Source: an uncultured Oscillospiraceae bacterium (GTDB lineage: Bacteria > Bacillota > Clostridia > Oscillospirales > Ruminococcaceae). Taken from it: DNA of 6,871 nucleotides. Location: assembly GCA_934488695.1 (NCBI GenBank), contig CAKSSH010000060.1, positions 1 through 6,871 of the forward strand. Reading direction: 5' to 3'. The position numbers and the translations under genes are program-made. Below, piece by piece: positions 3,972 through 6,871 of this stretch (position 1 is its first letter; each line of letters begins with the position of its first letter). The notes below the pieces were generated by a model. That model had not been told where the DNA came from. It ran no database searches and saw only the letters and a program-made list of their open reading frames with translations.

Positions 3972-4634
3972 CTAATAGGAACGATGGTTATAATCAAATC
4001 CGCATTTATCCAAAAATGCTCGTGCCATCAAGGTGGCACCTATTTGGTTGGGGTGCACGCGGTCCCATGCGATGGACGAAGAGTGCCGGAATTTCAGAAA
4101 TCGAGTGTATACATCCTGAAAGTCGACCAAAACACAACCGTACTTTTCGGCCAGATGATGGCATACAAGGCAGTATTCATCCATGCGCGCCCGCATGTCG
4201 TCATTGCGGCTTGGCTCCATATAATAGGGGGTAAGCAGAAAAATCCCTTTCACCGAGGGCTTTGTTTTGCACAGCATGGTTTCAAGATTCTGCTCGTAGG
4301 TTTTCGGGTCGATATGAGAATCCGATATCGTCGGCGAGTCAAACTGGCGCCAAACGTCATTGATGCCGATGCAGATGGACACCCAGTCCGGTGTTAAGGC
4401 CAAAACGTCTCGGTCATAGCGCTCCAACAGATCCCGGCTGGTGTTCCCGCTGATCCCGGCATTGGTAATCCGAATCAGACGCTCCGGATAATAAGTGACC
4501 AGCATATTTTCTATAATGCGGACATAGCTGCGGCCAACCTTATCGTCCCTTCCCTCACCAAGCGGATAGGCTCGGCCCATGTCCGTTACGGAATCACCGG
4601 CAAAAACAATACGATCCCCGTTTTCAAAAATCAT
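3972..4634 (-). CDS. SGNH/GDSL-family hydrolase (probable esterase)
   Basis: A 220-residue protein with all four SGNH blocks: block I FAGDSVTDMG (residues 11-20, nucleophile Ser15), block II NAGISGNT (58-65, oxyanion Gly60), block III GINDVW (90-95, oxyanion Asn92) and block V DRVHPN (191-196, Asp191 and His194 completing the triad). The family removes acyl groups, often acetyl groups from carbohydrates; the layout resembles the rhamnogalacturonan-acetylesterase/TesA-like branch. There is no signal peptide, so it acts in the cytosol, and the substrate cannot be told. ATG 4634 is chosen because GGGAG lies 8 nt upstream; an in-frame GTG at 4643 overlaps that ribosome site. The gene is monocistronic, with its own promoter at 4788-4816 and a long folded leader. 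Confidence 0.92.
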   Translation of the reverse strand: MIFENGDRIVFAGDSVTDMGRAYPLGEGRDDKVGRSYVRIIENMLVTYYPERLIRITNAGISGNTSRDLLERYDRDVLALTPDWVSICIGINDVWRQFDSPTISDSHIDPKTYEQNLETMLCKTKPSVKGIFLLTPYYMEPSRNDDMRARMDEYCLVCHHLAEKYGCVLVDFQDVYTRFLKFRHSSSIAWDRVHPNQIGATLMARAFLDKCGFDYNHRSY

Positions 4635-4673
4635 AAAAAGCACTCCCTTCAGTCAAGGCAGGCGGGGAAATTG

Positions 4674-4740
4674 CGCGCCATAAGCCTTTTGCTGGATCCC
4701 TCCCAGCAAAGCCCCTTTCGCGGAGAGGGGCGTTGGCGCG
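4674..4740 (-). promoter_or_regulatory. folded 5' leader of the hydrolase gene, three-way junction
   Basis: CGCGCC (4674-4679) pairs with GGCGCG (4735-4740), enclosing two directly adjacent hairpins: 4688-4695 with 4703-4710 (TTTGCTGG/CCAGCAAA) and 4711-4716 with 4726-4731 (GCCCCT/AGGGGC). The leader from the predicted start near 4781 to ATG 4634 is about 147 nt. No known riboswitch core was recognised. It could also be an inserted palindromic repeat; regulation is inferred only from position and structure. Confidence 0.4.
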
Positions 4741-4787
4741 TAGAGCCTTGTCGTGCCCCTATGCGCCCGTCGGGTAAACTCGAGAGC

Positions 4788-4816
4788 AGTATAACATTGT
4801 TTTTAGGAGAAGTCAA
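4788..4816 (-). promoter_or_regulatory. promoter of the SGNH hydrolase gene
   Basis: On the minus strand TTGACT (4816-4811), a 17-nt spacer, then TATACT (4793-4788): a near-consensus sigma-A promoter reading toward the hydrolase gene. Confidence 0.75.
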
Positions 4817-5072
4817 GCCGAAAATGTTCGATATGCAATGCATTTTTATCAAAAATGCAAAAGGGTAGCGGGACGCTTTTCGGTTATTCGTTTTTGTCAT
4901 CGGGGGGGGTGAAATCCACTATCGCGCTGCGCGGCTTGGGATGGCAAATGACAAAGCGGAGTCTTGGAGACCCTGACCCACCGGCCTTCGTGAATGAGAA
5001 TCTGCAGGTTGCGAAAAGCGCGGGAGGACTTCTCATGTGGGCATATGGCTTGGTTTTTGCGCGGCAAAGACC
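4817..5072. other. intergenic stretch, no supportable gene
   Basis: It holds a perfect 9-bp inverted repeat (TGCATTTTT 4839-4847 with AAAAATGCA 4851-4859) without a T-tract, and a run of eight G at 4902-4909. Short open frames on both strands lack ribosome sites and recognisable motifs. It probably represents decayed coding DNA continuous with the remnant to its right. Confidence 0.4.
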
Positions 5073-5284
5073 TTAATTTCTTTCAAATGCGCGCATATTC
5101 CGCTTGGCTAGTACGAAGGCGGTCTTAAAAAGCGCACGCAGCGCCGCGGTGCCGGATGCCTTTAAGAAATGCAGCCCCTTGTTCGGCATCATTGCCATGC
5201 CGAACATCCATTTTTCCGGAAATCCGCCCCCTTGTCCAGCTCCTCCGGCGGCATTACCCCGTCACCATCCTTACCGATAAACTA
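5073..5284 (-). pseudogene. C-terminal remnant of an unidentified gene, frameshifted
   Basis: On the minus strand about 24 codons (FIGKDGDGVMPPEELDK and onward) run into a five-A tract at 5215-5211. One frame over, the protein continues WMFGMAMMPNKGLHFLKASG to a stop at 5073-5075, about 45 codons more. Adding one A to the tract would join both parts into about 70 residues of protein-like composition with a basic C-terminal end. A stop codon (TAG) precedes it at 5282-5284, and no start or ribosome site exists. The family was not recognised. It is probably the 3' end of a deleted gene. Confidence 0.45.
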
Positions 5285-5304
5285 ATTTTAGGAGGGAGAA
5301 AGCG

Positions 5305-5340
5305 TTGCTTTCTGCTCAATATTTAAGTAAAAGGTTTTAA
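5305..5340 (+). pseudogene. N-terminal stub resembling an ABC-transporter ATPase start
   Basis: A strong ribosome site AGGAGGG (5290-5296) lies 8 nt before a TTG. The reading is LLSAQYLSKRF then stop. The sequence LSAxxLSKRF is the typical first strand of ABC ATPases (usually followed by the A-loop aromatic and later Walker A), but here it ends after 11 codons. It looks like the 5' stub of a deleted gene, abutting the minus-strand remnant 20 bp away. A short hairpin (5297-5303 with 5307-5313) overlaps the start. The match is short and could be chance. Confidence 0.3.
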
Positions 5341-5378
5341 AAAACGGGCAGCGCCGGTCTTTCGGCTGCTGCCCGTTT
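5339..5378 (-). terminator. terminator of the surface-protein gene
   Basis: AAACGGGCAGC (5342-5352) pairs perfectly with GCTGCCCGTTT (5368-5378), with an inner GCCG/CGGC stem (5353-5356, 5363-5366). On the minus strand a run of six T (5344-5339) follows, 28 bp after the stop codon of the surface protein. Confidence 0.9.
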
Positions 5379-5405
5379 GCTATGAGGGACTTCGGGGTTT
5401 CAGTG

Positions 5406-6871
5406 CTATTTGATGATGCCGGCTTTGTTCTTCTTGTTTGTAATGCCAAGCACCGTCAGAGCACCGCCGCAGATGAACAGAACGGCAAACCACAAGGCAA
5501 GGCTGATGTTATCGCCGGTCTGCGGAGAAGAGGTGTTGCCGGGCTTAGCGGACTGACTGGCCGAGCCGTTTCCGGAACCGGTCGCCGGGATTTCGGCGGC
5601 AGCCTTCTTGTACCCGCAGACGGTGCATTCCTCGTGCTTAGAGCCCTTCTCGGTTGCGGTGGCTTCCTTGTCGGTAACCCACCTGAAGGTGTGCGCTGCC
5701 ATGTCCGCCTTGTTCCCGCAGGCACATTCGTGCCAGTGATTATTCGTGTCCGACTTCCAATCCGTACCATAACTATGGGTATGGGAATCTGCCATCGGTG
5801 TCATCGTCAGATCCGTCTCGACCCAAAAGCTCTGCGTATCGCCGTCATCCCCCGCACGAATGTAATGCACTTCTCGGCCGTTGATTTTCAGGGTGGCATC
5901 GGGTGAGATATCGTGGTAATAGGCACTCACATACACACCGTAATGGTAGGTCTTTCCGGCTTCAAAAGCGGTGATTTTGTTTTGATAAATATCGCTTCCC
6001 CATTCCGGCTCCGTAGAAAGAATACCTGTGTCGCTGTCAAGGCTCCACCACTCGCACCTGAATGCGTAAGCTGCATTATCGGGCACCGATCCTGTGAATA
6101 TCGGCTTATCGCCGTCCTTAAAGCTGACGGTAACATCATTGATTTCGATCAGATCAATTATCGTTGGATTAATCGACTCGGTCGGCGTAATCGTTTTAAC
6201 ATTGGGAAGACTCAGGTATCCGTCTGTGGCGGGAACCGCTGTTACGGTGTCTCCGTTCACCGTAGCGGCGACTCCTCTGCCGAAGTCATATCCCCTTTCC
6301 GGCAGCAGCAGAACGGAATATACATATTTTTTCCCGTTTTCAAACGTAGTAACGGTCGGCAAAGTGCTGTACGCCCCGCCGTCGGAATACCATGCGGCAA
6401 CGGGCACATCGTTTTCATCTAATTCTTGCCAGTATTCATTGGCAATCCGGTATTTGCCCTGATCGGCGGCGGCTACCGTGGCAGTAGCCCGGGGCACATC
6501 ACCGGGTTTGTAGGAAAGGGTTGCGCCGGTGATTTCAACGGTGGCGATTTCTGAATCCTCAGGATATTCGGAGATCTGCCTGAAATGGGCCGTGAACGTC
6601 ACATCACTTTTCACGGTAACTCTGTTCTGTATTTGATCAGAGGAAAGAGCGGTGCCGGCCGGAATGGCAGTACCACTGCCGGCCCGGTATACGGTAGCAT
6701 CGGCCGTCCAGTAGGCGAATTCATATCCCGAAGTCGGAAGCAAAACATCGATGATGCTGCCGGCAAAGCTGAGAGTCTCTGTCTCGGATACATTCAGCTT
6801 GTAGTAGTAGGGCTTGTTAACATCATCGTCAATGCCATAATACACAAACGGAATCTGGTCGTTTTTAGTCA
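5406..6871 (-). CDS. large sortase-anchored surface protein, C-terminal part (5' end outside window)
   Basis: About 487 codons are visible; the frame stays open to the window end, so the N-terminus and signal peptide lie beyond it. From the N-side: an InlB/Listeria-Bacteroides-type beta repeat (about 6790-6580, with GYEFAYWTADA and VTFTAHF); two tandem beta modules of about 100 residues (about 6545-6230 and 6160-5860) sharing the pattern xEIxxxTxSxKxGD...FExGKxYxYxVxx; a Cys/His module (about 5790-5590: HWHECACGNKA, then HEECTVCGYKK); a Ser/Gly linker; then SPQTGD (5528-5511), a hydrophobic helix (LALWFAVLFICGGALTVLG) and a Lys-rich tail. That tail is a sortase signal with Ser in place of Leu. 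The role is probably adhesion or ligand display at the cell wall. Confidence 0.9.
   Translation of the reverse strand, partial: TKNDQIPFVYYGIDDDVNKPYYYKLNVSETETLSFAGSIIDVLLPTSGYEFAYWTADATVYRAGSGTAIPAGTALSSDQIQNRVTVKSDVTFTAHFRQISEYPEDSEIATVEITGATLSYKPGDVPRATATVAAADQGKYRIANEYWQELDENDVPVAAWYSDGGAYSTLPTVTTFENGKKYVYSVLLLPERGYDFGRGVAATVNGDTVTAVPATDGYLSLPNVKTITPTESINPTIIDLIEINDVTVSFKDGDKPIFTGSVPDNAAYAFRCEWWSLDSDTGILSTEPEWGSDIYQNKITAFEAGKTYHYGVYVSAYYHDISPDATLKINGREVHYIRAGDDGDTQSFWVETDLTMTPMADSHTHSYGTDWKSDTNNHWHECACGNKADMAAHTFRWVTDKEATATEKGSKHEECTVCGYKKAAAEIPATGSGNGSASQSAKPGNTSSPQTGDNISLALWFAVLFICGGALTVLGITNKKNKAGIIK

Noticed and set aside
3351..3997. Three long overlapping minus-strand frames through the minisatellite
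   Set aside because: The 24-26 bp unit is out of frame with codons and all three frames are open at once, which reflects base composition rather than coding.
4649..5076. Short frames on both strands between the hydrolase and the scar (65-83 codons)
   Set aside because: No ribosome sites or motifs; the minus-strand frame covers the hydrolase promoter and leader, and the plus-strand ones cover G-runs and decayed sequence.
5382..6462. Plus-strand frames opposite the surface-protein gene
   Set aside because: They are antisense shadows of a gene with clear domains and a sorting signal on the minus strand.

Overview
The window looks chromosomal and most likely comes from a Gram-positive, gut-type Clostridia (Oscillospirales/Ruminococcaceae-like). 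The reasons are a 5S rRNA followed directly by tRNA genes with encoded CCA ends, strong AGGAGG-type ribosome sites, T-tailed terminators, a sortase-anchored surface protein with a Ser-Pro-Gln-Thr-Gly signal, and an AT-rich accessory block set in GC-richer flanks. The genus cannot be read from the sequence.

Layout. (1) Positions 1-413 hold the 3' end of an rRNA operon: 5S rRNA, tRNA-Lys(CTT), tRNA-Glu(CTC), tRNA-Asn(GTT) and a strong terminator. (2) Positions 420-1735 begin with an array of about eight short hairpins joined by an AACGATGTT linker whose orientation flips mid-array. The last hairpin supplies the -35 box of a two-gene operon encoding a four-helix-bundle (S23/Avd-like) protein and, overlapping by ATGA, an ABC-type ATPase. 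(3) Positions 1744-1961 hold a 45-bp repeat, a GNRA-capped hairpin, a perfect H-type pseudoknot and a terminator, so the 3' UTR looks like a structured RNA. (4) Positions 1950-2618 hold a small ribbon-helix-helix regulator on the minus strand, divergent from a membrane zinc-ribbon protein. Three 10-bp tandem repeats lie in the shared promoter. A second copy of the 45-bp repeat, another hairpin and a terminator close the block. (5) Positions 2619-3399 hold an unassigned gap and a four-helix membrane protein with a terminator. (6) Positions 3412-3778 are a minisatellite of about 14 units of 24-26 bp. (7) Positions 3972-4816 hold an SGNH/GDSL hydrolase on the minus strand with a clear promoter and a folded leader of about 147 nt. 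(8) Positions 5073-5340 are a scar with two abutting gene remnants on opposite strands. (9) Position 5406 to the window end is the C-terminal part of a large cell-wall-anchored surface protein on the minus strand.

The most interesting part is 420-2618, an accessory island beside a tRNA cluster. A putative RNA-binding helical-bundle protein is translationally coupled to an ATPase and bracketed by two heavily structured nucleic-acid elements. A second unit, regulator plus membrane zinc-ribbon protein, ends in the same repeat-plus-hairpin signature. This suggests repeated use of one 3' module or recombination site. The functional link between these parts is inference; the structures themselves are visible in the sequence.
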